Shown here in pieces: positions 25,601-37,700 of a stretch of DNA of 64,000 bases; position 1 is the stretch's first letter, and each line of letters begins with the position of its first letter. The stretch lies in assembly GCF_964355755.1 (NCBI RefSeq), contig NC_092679.1, positions 8,496,001-8,560,000 on the forward strand, in the 5' to 3' direction. This DNA is from Antedon mediterranea. Lineage: Eukaryota; Echinodermata; Crinoidea; Comatulida; Antedonidae. The translations under genes were made by a program, and so were the position numbers. Below the pieces are notes generated by a model. That model made no database searches and was not told the DNA's origin. It saw only the letters and a program-made list of their open reading frames with translations.

Positions 25601-28600
25601 AGAAAGATAGATCAGCGAGAGATAGATAGATCAGCGAGAGAGAGATAGATCAGCAAGAAAGAGATAGATCAGCGAGAGTGAGAGAGATAGATCAGCGAGA
25701 GCGAGATAGATTAGCGAGAGAGAGATAGATCAGCGAGAGAGAGATAGATCAGCGAGAGAGAGAGAGATAGATCAGCGAGAAAGAGATAGATCAGCGAGAG
25801 AGATAGATAGATCAGCGAGAGATAGATAGATCAGCGAGAGAGAGAGAGAGATAGATCAGCAAGAGAGAGATAGATCAGCGAGAGAGAGAGATAGATCAGC
25901 GAGAGCGAGATAGATTAGCGAGAGAGAGATAGATCAGCGAGAGAGAGATAGATCAGCGAGAGAGAGAGAGAGATAGATCAGCGAGAAAGAGATAGATCAG
26001 CGAGAGAGATAGATAGATCAGCGAGAAAGAGATAGATCAGCGAGAGAGAGAGAGAGAGATAGATCAGCGAGAGAGAGAGAGAGAGAGAGAGATAGATCAG
26101 CGAGAGAGAGAGAGATAGATCAGCGAGAGAGAGATAGATCAGCGAGAGAGAGATAGATCAGCGAGAGAGAGATAGATCAGCGAGAGAAAGAGATAGATCA
26201 GCGAGAGAGAGAGATAGATCAGCGAGAGAGAGAAAGATCAGCGAGAGAGAGATAGATCAGCGACAGAGAGATAGATCAGCGAGAGAGAGATAGATCAGCG
26301 AGAGAGATATATATCAGCGAGAGAGATAGATCAGCGAGAAAGAGATAGATCAGCGAGAGAGAAAGAAAGATCAGCAAGAGAGAGATAGATCAGCGAGAGA
26401 GAGATAGATCAGCGAGAGAGATAGATCAGCGAGAGAGAGAGAGATAGATCAGCGAGCGAGAGAGAGAGATAGATCAGCGAGAGAGAGATAGATCAGCGAG
26501 AGAGAGATAGATAAGCGAGAGAGAGATAGATTAGCGAGAGAGAGATAGATCAGCGAGAGAGATAGATCAGCGAGAGAGAGAGAGATCAGCGAGAGAGAGA
26601 GATAGATCAGCGAGAGAGAGATAGATCAGCGAGAGAGAGATAGATAGATCAGCGAGAGGGAGATAGATAGATCAGCGAGAGAGAGATAGATCAGCGAAAG
26701 AGAGATAGATAGATCAGCGAGAGAGAGATAGATCAGCGAGAGAGATAGATCAGCGAGAGAGAGATAGATAGCTGAGCGAGAGAGAGATAGATCAGCGAGA
26801 GAGAGATAGATCAGCGAGAGAGAGAGATAGATCAGCGAGAGAGAGATAGATCAGCGAGAGAGAGATAGATAGATCAGCGAGAGAGAGATAGATAGATCAG
26901 CGAGAAAGAGATAGATAGATCAGCGAGAGAGGGATAGATAGATCAGCGAGAGAGAGATAGATAGATCAGCGAGAGAGAAATAGATGAGCGAGAGAGATAG
27001 ATCAGCGAGAGAGATAGATAGATCAGCGAGAGAGAGATAGATCAGCGAGAGAGAGAGAGAGAGATAGATAGATCAGCGAGAGAAAGAAATAGATCAGCGA
27101 GAGAGAGATAGATCAGCGAGAGAGAGATAGATCAGCGAGAAGGAAAGATAGATCAGAGCGAGAGAGAGATAGATCAGCGAGAGAGAGAGATAGATCAGCG
27201 AGAGAGATAGATCAGCGAGAGAGGGATAGATCAGCGAGAGAGAGATAGATCAGCTAGAGAGAGAGATGGATCAGCGAGAGAGAGAGAGAGATAGATCAGC
27301 GAGATAGAGAAAGATCTGCGAGAGAGAGATTGATCAGCGACAGAGAGATAGATCAGCGAGAGAGAGATAGATAAGCGAGAGAGAGATAGATTAGCGAGAG
27401 AGAGATAGATAAGCAAGAGAGAGAGATAGATCAGCGAGAGAGAGAAAGATCAGCGAGAGAGAGATAGATCAGCGAGAGAGAGAGATAGATCAGCGAGAGA
27501 GATAGATCAGCGAGAGAGAGATAGATCAGCGAGAGAGAGATAGATCAGCTAGAGAGAGAGATGGATCAGCGAGAGAGAGAGAGAGATAGATCAGCGAGAT
27601 AGAGAAAGATCTGCGAGAGAGAGATTGATCAGCGACAGAGAGATAGATCAGCGAGAGAGAGATAGATAAGCGAGAGAGAGATAGATTAGCGAGAGAGAGA
27701 TAGATCAGCAAGAGAGAGAGATAGATCAGCGAGAGAGAGAAAGATCAGCGAGAGAGAGATAGATCAGCGAGAGAGAGAGAGAGAGATAGATCAGCGAGAG
27801 AGAGATAGATCAGCGAGAGAGAGATAGATCAGCGAGAGAGAGATAGATTAGCGAGAGAGAGATAGATCAGCGAGAAAGAGATAGATCAGCGAGAGAGAGA
27901 GATCAGCGAGAGAGAGAGATAGATCAGCGAGAGAGAGATAGATCAGCGAGAGAGAGATAAATCAGCGAGAGATATAGATCAGCGAGAGAGAGATAGATCA
28001 GCGAGAGAGAGATAGATCAGCGAGAGAGAGATAGATCAGCGAGAGAGAGAGATGGATCAGCGATAGAGAGAGATAGATCAGCGAGATAGAGAAAGATCTG
28101 CGAGAGAGAGATTGATCAGCGAGAGAGAGATAGATCAGCGAGAGAGATAGATAGATCAGCGAGAGAGAGATAGATCAGCGAGAGAGAGAGAGAGAGAGAT
28201 AGATCAGAGAGAGGGAGAGATAGATCAGCGATAGAGATATAGATCATCAGCGAGAGAGATAGATCAGCGAGAGAGATATAGATCAACGAGAGAGAGATAG
28301 ATCAGCGAGAGAGATAGATCAGCGAGAGAGAGATAGATCAGCGAGAGAGAGATAGATCTGCGAGAGAGAGATAGATCAGCTAGAGAGAGATAGATAGATC
28401 AGCGAGAGAGATAGATCAGCGAGAGAGATACAGATCAGCGAGAGAGAGATAGATCAGCGAGAGATAGATAGATCAGCGAGAGAGAGAGAGAGATAGATCA
28501 GCAAGAAAGAGATAGACCAGCGAGAGAGAGATAGAATCAGCGAGAGAGAGAGAGAGATAGATCAGCGAGAGAGATAGATCAGCGAGAGAGAGATAGATCA

Positions 28601-29596
28601 GCGAGAGGGAGAGATAGATCAGCGATAGAGATATAGATCAGCGAGAGAGATAGATCAGCGAGAGAGATATAGATCAACGAGAGAGAGATAGATCAGCGAG
28701 AGAGATAGATCAGCGAGAGAGAGAATGATCAGCGAGAGAGAGATAGATCAGTGAGAGAGAGATAGATCAGCGAGAGAGAGATAGATTAGCGAGAGAGAGA
28801 TAGATCAGCGAGAGAGAGAGATATAGATCAGAGAGAGAGAGATAGATCAGCGAGAGAGAGATAGATCAGCGAGAGAGAAATAGATTAGCAAGAGAGAGAT
28901 AGATCAGCGAGAGAGAGATAGATCAGCGAGAGAGAGATAGATCAGCGAGAGAGAGATAAATCAGCGAGAGAGAGATAGATCAGCGAGAGAGAGATAGATA
29001 GATCAGCGAAAGAGAGATAGATAGATCAGCGAGAGAGAGATAGATCAGCGAGAGAGATATAGATCAGCGAGAGAAAGATAGATCAGCGAGAGATAGATAG
29101 ATCAGCGAGAGAGAGATAGATCAGCAAGAAAGAGATAGATCAGCGAGAGTGAGAGAGATAGATCAGCGAGAGCGAGATAGATTAGCGAGAGAGAGATAGA
29201 TCAGCGAGAGAGAGATAGATCAGCGAGAGAGAGAGAGATAGATCAGCGAGAAAGAGATAGATCAGCGAGAGAGATAGATAGATCAGCGAGAGATAGATAG
29301 ATCAGCGAGAGAGAGAGAGAGATAGATCAGCAAGAGAGAGATAGATCAGCGAGAGAGAGAGATAGATCAGCGAGAGCGATATAGATTAGCGAGAGAGAGA
29401 TAGATCAGCGAGAGAGAGATAGATCAGCGAGAGAGAGAGAGAGATAGATCAGCGAGAAAGAGATAGATCAGCGAGAGAGATAGATAGATCAGCGAGAAAG
29501 AGATAGATCAGCGAGAGAGAGAGAGAGAGATAGATCAGCGAGAGAGAGAGAGAGAGAGAGAGATAGATCAGCGAGAGAGAGAGAGATAGATCAGCG
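22655..29596 (+). repeat. 3,471-bp near-identical tandem duplication
   Basis: Copy 1 runs from about 22,655 to 26,125 and copy 2 from about 26,126 to 29,596. The offset is a constant 3,471 at every marker checked: GAGAGAAAGA at 22,711, a GATAAGCGAG variant near 23,041, CTAGAG at 23,783 and 24,078, and GATCAGAGAGAGGG at 24,731. I noted only isolated substitutions, for example CAGCAAG near 24,124 against CAGCGAG in copy 2, and GAGCGAGAT near 25,907 against GAGCGATAT in copy 2. A constant offset over about 170 units, in an array that otherwise slips freely, makes this one of the youngest events here or an assembly duplication. Confidence 0.88.
23755..24305 (+). repeat. 295-bp local tandem pair
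   Basis: The order CTAGAGAG, ATGGATC, GATAGAGAAAG, ATCTGCG, ATTGATC, CGACAG, GATAAGCG, GATTAGCG, GCAAGAG starts at 23,783 and again at 24,078, 295 bp later. The same pair occurs at 27,254/27,549 (through the 3,471-bp duplication), and at 13,261/13,554 and 15,771/16,064, where the period is 293 because the first member has one GA fewer. The pair therefore predates the larger duplications that carry it. Confidence 0.8.
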
Positions 29597-30739
29597 AGAG
29601 AGAGATAGATCAGCGAGAGAGAGAGATAGATCAGCGAGAGGGAGAGATAGATCAGCGAGAGAGAGATAGATCAGCGAGAGAGAGATAGATCAGCGAGAGA
29701 GAGATAGATCAGCGAGAGAGAGAGAGAGAGAGATCAGCGAGAAAGAGATAGATCAGCGAGAGAGAGATAGATCAGCTAGAGAGAGAGAGATAGATCAGCG
29801 ATATAGAGAAAGATCAGCGAGAGAGAGATAGATCAGCGACAGAGAGATAGATCAGCGAGAGAGAGATAGATCAGCGACAGAGATATAGATCAGCGAGAGA
29901 GAGATAGATCAGCGAAAGATAGATAGATCAGCGAGAGAGAGAGAGATAGATCAGCAAGAGAGAGATAGATCAGCAAGAGAGAGATAGATCAGCGAGAGAG
30001 AGAGATAGATCAGCGAGAGCGAGATAGATTAGCGAGAGAGAGATAGATCAGCGAGAGAGAGATAGATCAGCGAGAGAGAGAGATAGATCAGCGAGAAAGA
30101 GATAGATCAGCGAGAGAGATAGATAGATCAGCGAGAGAGAGAGATAGATCAGCGAGAGAGAGAGAGAGATAGATCAGCGAGAGAGAGAGATATAGATCAG
30201 CGAGAGAGAGATAGATAAGCGAGAGGGAGAGATAGATCAGCGAGAGAGAGATAGATCAGCGAGAGAGAGAGAGAGATCAGCGAGAGAGAGAGAGATAGAT
30301 AGGCGAGAGAGAGATAGATCAGCGAGAGAGAGAGATAGATCAGCGAGAGAGAGATAGATCAGCGAGAGAGAAAAAGATCAGCGAGAGAGAGATAGATCAG
30401 CGACAGAGAGATAGATCAGTGAGAGAGAGATAGATCAGCGAGAGAGATATAGATCAGCGAGAGAGATTGATCAGCGAGAGAGAGAGATAGATCAGCGAGA
30501 GAGAGAAAGATCAGCGAGAGAGAGATAGATCAGCGAGAGAGAGATAGATCAGCGAGAGAGATAGATCAGCCAGAGGGAGAGATAGATCAGCGAGAGAGAG
30601 AGATAGATCAGCGAGAGAGATAGATCAGCGAGAGAGAGATAGATAAGCAAGAGAGAGATAGATTAGCGAGAGAGAGATAGATCAGCGAGAGAGAGATAGA
30701 TCAGCGAGAGAGAGAGAGGTCAGCGAGAGAGATCAGCGA

Positions 30740-33690
30740 GAGAGAGACAGATAGATCAGCGAGAGAGAGACAGATAGATCAGCGAGAGAGAGTGAGAGAG
30801 ATAGATCAGCGAGAGAGAGAGAGAGATAGATCAGCGAGAAAGAGAGATAGATCAGTGAGAGAGAGATAGATCAGCGAGAGAGAAAAAGATCAGCGAGAGA
30901 GAGATAGATCAGCGACAGAGAGATAGATCAGCGAGAGAGAGATAGATCAGCGAGAGAGATATAGATCAGCGAGAGAGATAGATCAGCGAGAGAGAGATAG
31001 ATCAGCGAGAGAGAGAAAGATCAGCGAGAGAGAGATAGATCAGCGAGAGAGAGATAGATCAGCGAGAGAGATAGATCAGCGAGAGAGAGATAGATTAGCG
31101 AGAGAGAGAGAGAGATAGATCAGCGAGAGAGATAGATCAGCGAGAGAGAGATAGATAAGCGAAAGAGAGATAGATTAGCGAGAGAGAGATAGATCAGCAA
31201 GAGAGAGAGATAGATCAGCGAGAGAGAGAAAGATCAGCGAGAGAGAGATAGATCAGCGAGAGAGAGATAGATCAGCGAGAGAGAGAGAGATAGATCAGCG
31301 CGAGAGAAAGAGATAGATCAGCGAGAGAGATAGATCAGCGAGAGAGAGATAGATAAGCGAGAGAGATATAGATTATAGCGAGAGAGAGATAGATCAGCGA
31401 GAGAGAGACAGATAGATCAGCGAGAGAGAGTGAGAGAGATAGATCAGCGAGAGAGGGTGAGAGAGATAGATCAGCGAGAGAGAGATAGATCAGCGAGAGA
31501 GAGAGATAGATAGATCAGCGAGAGAAAGATAGATAGATCAGCGAGAGAGAGAGAGGGATAAGCGAGAGAGAAATAGATAGATCAGCGAGAGAGAGATAGG
31601 TCAGCGAGAGAGAGATAGATCAGCTAGAGAGATAGATAGATCAGCGAGAGAGAGATAGATCAGCGAAAGAGAGAGAGAGAGAGAGAGAGATAGATCAGCG
31701 AGAGAGAGAGAGAGATAGATCAGCGAGAGAGAGATAGATCAGCGAGAGAGAGATAGATCAGCGAGAGGTAGAGATAGATCAGCGAGAGAGAGATAGATCA
31801 GCGAGAGAGATAGATCAGCGAGAGAGAGATAGATCAGCGAGAGAGAGATAGATCAGCGAGAGAGAGATAGATCAGCGAGAGAGAGAGAGAGATAGATCAG
31901 CGAGAGAGAGAAAGATCAGCGAGAGAGAGATAGGTCAGCAACAGAGAGATAGATCAGCGAGAGAGAAAAAAATCAGCGAGAGAGAGATAGATCAGCGAAA
32001 GAGAGAGATAGATCAGCGCGAGAGAGAGATAGATCAGCGAGAGAGATAGATCAGCGAGAGAGAGATAGATAAGCGAGAGAGATATAGATTAGCGAGAGAG
32101 AGATAGATCAGCGAGAGAGAGATAGATCAGCGAGAGAGAGAGATAGATCAGCGCGAGAGAAAGAGATAGATCAGCGAGAGAGATAGATCAGCGAGAGAGA
32201 GATAGATAAGCGAGAGAGATATAGATTATAGCGAGAGAGAGATAGATCAGCGAGAGAGAGACAGATAGATCAGCGAGAGAGAGTGAGAGAGATAGATCAG
32301 CGAGAGAGAGAGAGAGAGAGATAGATCAGCGAGAAAGAGAGATAGATCAGCGAGAGAGAGATAGATCAGCGAGAGAGAAAAAGATCAGCGAGAGAGAGAT
32401 AGATCAGCGACAGAGAGATAGATCAGCGAGAGAGAGATAGATCAGCGAGAGAGATATAGATCAGCGAGAGAGATAGATCAGCGAGAGAGAGATAGATCAG
32501 CGAGAGAGAGAAAGATCAGCAAGAGAGAGATAGATCAGCGAGAGAGAGATAGATCAGCGAGAGAGATAGATCAGCGAGAGAGAGAGATAGATTAGCGAGA
32601 GAGAGAGAGAGAGATAGATCAGCGAGAGAGATAGATCAGCGAGAGAGAGATAGATAAGCGAGAGAGAGATAGATTAGCGAGAGAGAGATAGATCAGCAAG
32701 AGAGAGAGATAGATCAGCGAGAGAGAGAAAGATCAGCGAGAGAGAGATAGATCAGCGAGAGAGAGATAGATCAGCGAGAGAGAGAGATAGATCAGCGCGA
32801 GAGAAAGAGATAGATCAGCGAGAGAGATAGATCAGCGAGAGAGAGATAGATAAGCGAGAGAGATATAGATTATAGCGAGAGAGAGATAGATCAGCGAGAG
32901 AGAGACAGATAGATCAGCGAGAGAGAGTGAGAGAGATAGATCAGCGAGAGAGGGTGAGAGAGATAGATCAGCGAGAGAGAGATAGATCAGCGAGAGAGAG
33001 AGATAGATAGATCAGCGAGAGAAAGATAGATAGATCAGCGAGAGAGAGAAGGATCAGCGAGAGAGAAATAGATAGATCAGCGAGAGAGAGATAGGTCAGC
33101 GAGAGAGAGAGATAGATCAGCTAGAGAGATAGATAGATCAGCGAGAGAGAGATAGATCAGCGAAAGAGAGAGAGAGAGAGAGATAGATCAGCGAGAGAGA
33201 GAGAGATAGATCAGCGAGAGAGAGATAGATCAGCGAGAGAGAGATAGATCAGCGAGAGGTAGAGATAGATCAGCGAGAGAGAGATAGATCAGCGAGAGAG
33301 ATAGATCAGCGAGAGAGAGATAGATCAGCGAGAGAGAGATAGATCAGCGAGAGAGAGATAGATCAGCGAGAGAGAGAGAGAGAGATAGATCAGCGAGAGA
33401 GAGAAAGATCAGCGAGAGAGAGATAGGTCAGCAACAGAGAGATAGATCAGCGAGAGAGAAAAAGATCAGCGAGAGAGAGATAGATCAGCGAGAGAGAGAG
33501 ATAGATCAGCGCGAGAGAGAGAGATAGATCAGCGAGAGAGATAGATCAGCGAGAGAGAGATAGATAAGCGAGAGAGATATAGATTAGCGAGAGAGAGATA
33601 GATCAGCGAGAGAGAGATAGATCAGCGAGAGAGAGAGATAGATCAGCGCGAGAGAAAGAGATAGATCAGCGAGAGAGATAGATCAGCGAG
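30740..33690 (+). repeat. Duplication with a period of about 1.5 kb
   Basis: Blocks marked by GCGCGAGAGAAAGAG, GATAAGCG, TAGATTATAG, GACAGATAG, GAGTGAGAG and GGTGAGAG repeat. TAGATTATAG lies at 31,369, 32,222 and 32,866. The 31,369 and 32,866 copies share the GGTGAGAG variant at an offset of 1,497, whereas the 32,222 copy has a GA-expanded unit there. Copies are about 30,740-32,250 and 32,250-33,690. An equivalent unduplicated block lies near 20,030-21,950. Confidence 0.75.
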
Positions 33691-34749
33691 AGAGAGAGAG
33701 ATCAGCGAGAGAGATAGATCAGCGAGAGAGAGAGATAGATCAGCGAGAGAGAGATAGATCAGCGAGAGGGAGAGATAGATCAGCGAGAGAGAGATAGATC
33801 AGCGAGAGAGAGAGATAGATCAGCGACAGAGAGATAGATCAGCGAGAGAGATAGATCAGCGAAAGAGAGATAGATAGATCAGCGAGAGAGAGATAGATAG
33901 ATCAGCGAGAGAGAGATAGATAGATCAGCGAGAGAGAGATAGATAGATCAGCGAGAGAGAGATAGATCAGCGAGAGAGAGATAGATAGATCAGCGAGAGA
34001 GAGATAGGTCAGCGAGAGAGAGATAGATCAGTGAGAGAGATAGATAGATCAGCGAGAGAGAGATAGATCAGTGAGAGAGAGAGAGAGATAGATCAGCGAG
34101 AGAGAGATAGATCAGTGAGAGAGAGATAGATCAGCGAGAGGGAGAGATAGATCAGCGAGAGAGAGATAGATCAGCGAGAGAGATAGACCAGCGAGAGAGA
34201 GATAGATCAGCGAGAGAGATAGATCAGCGAGAGAGAGAGATAGATCAGCGAGAGAGAGAGATAGATCAGCGAGAGAGAGAAAGATCAGCGAGAGAGAGAT
34301 AGGTCAGCGACAGAGAGATAGATCAGCGAGAGAGAAATAGATCAGCGAGAGAGAGATAGATCAGCGAGAGAGAGATAGATCAGCGAGAGAGAGATAGATC
34401 AGCGAGAGAGAGATAGATAGATCAGCGAGAGAGAGATAGATAGATCAGCGAGAAAGAGATAGATCAGCGAGAGAGATATAGATCAGCGAGAGAAAGATAG
34501 ATCAGCGAGAGATAGATAGATCAGCGAAAGAGAGACAGATAGATCAGCAAGAGAGAGATAGATCAGCGAGAGTGAGAGAGATAGATCAGCGAGAGCGAGA
34601 TAGATTAGCGAGAGAGAGATAGATCAGCGAGAGAGAGATAGATCAGCGAGAGAGAGAGAGAGATAGATCAGCGAGAAAGAGATAGATCAGCGAGAGAGAT
34701 AGATAGATCAGCGAGAGATAGATAGATCAGCGAGAGAGAGAGAGATAGA

Positions 34750-37700
34750 TCAGCAAGAGAGAGATAGATCAGCGAGAGAGAAATAAATCAGCGAGAGAGA
34801 GATAGATCAGCGAGAGAGAGATAGATCAGCGAGAGAGAGATAGATCAGCGAGAGAGAGATAGATAGATCAGCGAGAGAGAGATAGATAGATCAGCGAGAG
34901 AGAGATAGATCAGCGAGAGAGATATAGATCAGCGAGAGAAAGATAGATCAGCGAGAGATAGATAGATCAGCGAGAGAGAGAGAGAGATAGATCAGCAAGA
35001 GAGAGATAGATAAGCGAGAGAGAGATAGATTAGCGAGAGAGAGATAGATCAGCGAGAGAGAGATAGATCAGCGAGAAAGAGATAGATCAGCGAGAGAGAT
35101 AGATAGATCAGCGAGAGATAGATAGATCAGTGAGAGAGAGAGAGATAGATCAGCAAGAGAGAGATAGATCAGCGAGAGAGAAATAGATCAGCGAGAGAGA
35201 GATAGATCAGCGAGAGAGAGATAGATCAGCGAGAGAGAGATAGATCAGCGAGAGAGAGATAGATAGATCAGCGAGAGAGAGATAGATAGATCAGCGAGAG
35301 AGAGATAGATCAGCGAGAGAGATATAGATCAGCGAGAGAAAGATAGATCAGCGAGAGATAGATAGATCAGCGAGAGAGAGAGAGATAGATCAGCAAGAGA
35401 GAGATAGATCAGCGAGAGTGAGAGAGATAGATCAGCGAGAGCGAGATAGATTAGCGAGAGAGAGATAGATCAGCGAGAGAGAGATAGATCAGCGAGAGAG
35501 AGAGAGATAGATCAGCGAGAAAGAGATAGATCAGCGAGAGAGATAGATAGATCAGCGAGAGATAGATAGATCAGCGAGAGAGAGAGAGATAGATCAGCAA
35601 GAGAGAGATAGATCAGCGAGAGAGAGAGATAGATCAGCGAGAGCGAGATAGATTAGCGAGAGAGAGATAGATCAGCGAGAGAGAGATAGATCAGCGAGAG
35701 AGAGAGAGAGATAGATCAGCGAGAAAGAGATAGATCAGCGAGAGAGATAGATAGATCAGCGAGAAAGAGATAGATCTGCGAGAGAGAGAGAGAGATAGAT
35801 CAGCGAGAGAGAGAGAGAGAGATAGATCAGCGAGAGAGAGAGAGATAGATCAGCGAGAGAGAGATAGATCAGCGAGAGAGAGATAGATCAGCGAGAAGGA
35901 GAGATAGATCAGCGAGAGAGAGAGATAGATCAGCGAGAAAGAGATAGATCAGCGAGAGAGAGATAGATCAGCGAGAGAGATAGATCAGCGAGAGAGAGAG
36001 ATAGATCAGCGAGAGAGAGAGAGAGATAGATCAGCGAGAGAGAGAAAGATCAGCGAGAGAGAGATAGGTCAGCGACCGAGAGATAGATCAGCGAGAGAGA
36101 GATAGATCAGCGAGAGAGATATAGATCAGCGAGAGAGATAGATCAGCGAGAGAGAGAGAGATAGATCAGCGAGAGAGAGAAAGATCAGCGAGAGAGAGAT
36201 AGATAAGTGAGAGAGAGATAGATAAGCGAGAGAGAGATAGATTAGCGAGAGAGAGATAGATCAGCGAGAGAGAGATAGATCAGCGAGAGAGAGAGAGATC
36301 AGCGAGAGAGAGAGATAGATCAGTGAGACAGAGATAGATCAGCGAGAGAGAGATAGATCAGCGAGAGAGAGATAGATCAGCGAGAGAGAGATATATCAGC
36401 GAGAGAGAGAGAGAGAGAGATCAGCGAGAGAGAGAGATAGATCAGCGAGAGAGAGAGATAGATCAGCGAGAGAGAGAGAGATAGATGAGCGAGAGAAAGT
36501 GAGAGAGATAGATCAGCGAGAGAGAGATAGATAGATCAGCGAGAGAGAGATAGATAGATCAGCGAGAGAGAGATAGATAGATCAGCGAGAGAGAGATAGA
36601 TAGATCAGCGAGAGAGAGATAGATCAGCGAGAGAGAGATAGATAGATCAGCGAGAGAGAGATAGGTCAGCGAGAGAGAGATAGATCAGTGAGAGAGATAG
36701 ATAGATCAGCGAGAGAGAGATAGATCAGCGAGAGAGAGAGAGAGATAGATCAGCGAGAGAGAGAGAGAGAGATAGATCAGCGAGAGAGAGATAGATCAGC
36801 GAGAGAGAGATAGATCAGCGAGAGGAAGAGATAGATCAGCGAGAGAGAGATAGATCAGCGAGAGAGATAGACCAGCGAGAGAGAGATAGATCAGCGAGAG
36901 AGATAGATCAGCGAGAGAGAGAGATAGATCAGCGAGAGAGAGAGAGATAGATCAGCGAGAGAGAGAGAGATAGATCAGCAAGAGAGAGATAGATCAGCGA
37001 GAGAGAAATAGATCAGCGAGAGAGAGATAGATCAGCGAGAGAGAGATAGATCAGCGAGAGAGAGATAGATCAGCGAGAGAGAGATAGATAGATCAGCGAG
37101 AGAGAGATAGATAGATCAGCGAGAGAGAGATAGATCAGCGAGAGAGATATAGATCAGCGAGAGAAAGATAGATCAGCGAGAGATAGATAGATCAGCGAGA
37201 GAGAGAGAGAGATAGATCAGCAAGAGAGAGATAGATAAGCGAGAGAGAGATAGATTAGCGAGAGAGAGATAGATCAGCGAGAGAGAGATAGATCAGCGAG
37301 AAAGAGATAGATCAGCGAGAGAGATAGATAGATCAGCGAGAGATAGATAGATCAGTGAGAGAGAGAGAGATAGATCAGCAAGAGAGAGATAGATCAGCGA
37401 GAGAGAAATAGATCAGCGAGAGAGAGATAGATCAGCGAGAGAGAGATAGATCAGCGAGAGAGAGATAGATCAGCGAGAGAGAGATAGATAGATCAGCGAG
37501 AGAGAGATAGATCAGCGAGAGAGATATAGATCAGCGAGAGAAAGATAGATCAGCGAGAGATAGATAGATCAGCGAGAGAGAGAGAGATAGATCAGCAAGA
37601 GAGAGATAGATCAGCGAGAGTGAGAGAGATAGATCAGCGAGAGCGAGATAGATTAGCGAGAGAGAGATAGATCAGCGAGAGAGAGATAGATCAGCGAGAG

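Larger units (their letters stand above)
11625..32660 (+). repeat. Large tandem duplication, about 10.5 kb
   Basis: The first copy runs from about 11,625 to 21,950 and the second from about 22,150 to 32,660. Anchors: GATCGAT at 11,781 and 22,313 (offset 10,532); a GAAATAGATGAGCG variant at 12,982 and 23,506 (10,524); ATATAGAGAAAG at 19,197 and 29,801 (10,604); TAGATTATAG at 20,661 and 31,369 (10,708) and at 21,512 and 32,222 (10,710). The drift in offset reflects internal duplications unique to one copy, notably the 2,510-bp and 3,471-bp events. This is the largest repeat unit recognised in the window. Confidence 0.75.

Noticed and set aside
13531-27711. 61-codon minus-strand open frames at six positions as a small gene family
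   Set aside because: All begin with TTG, none has an ATG, the product is low-complexity Leu/Ser/Ile/Tyr, and a single GA difference destroys the frame in sister blocks. They are chance frames copied by segmental duplication.
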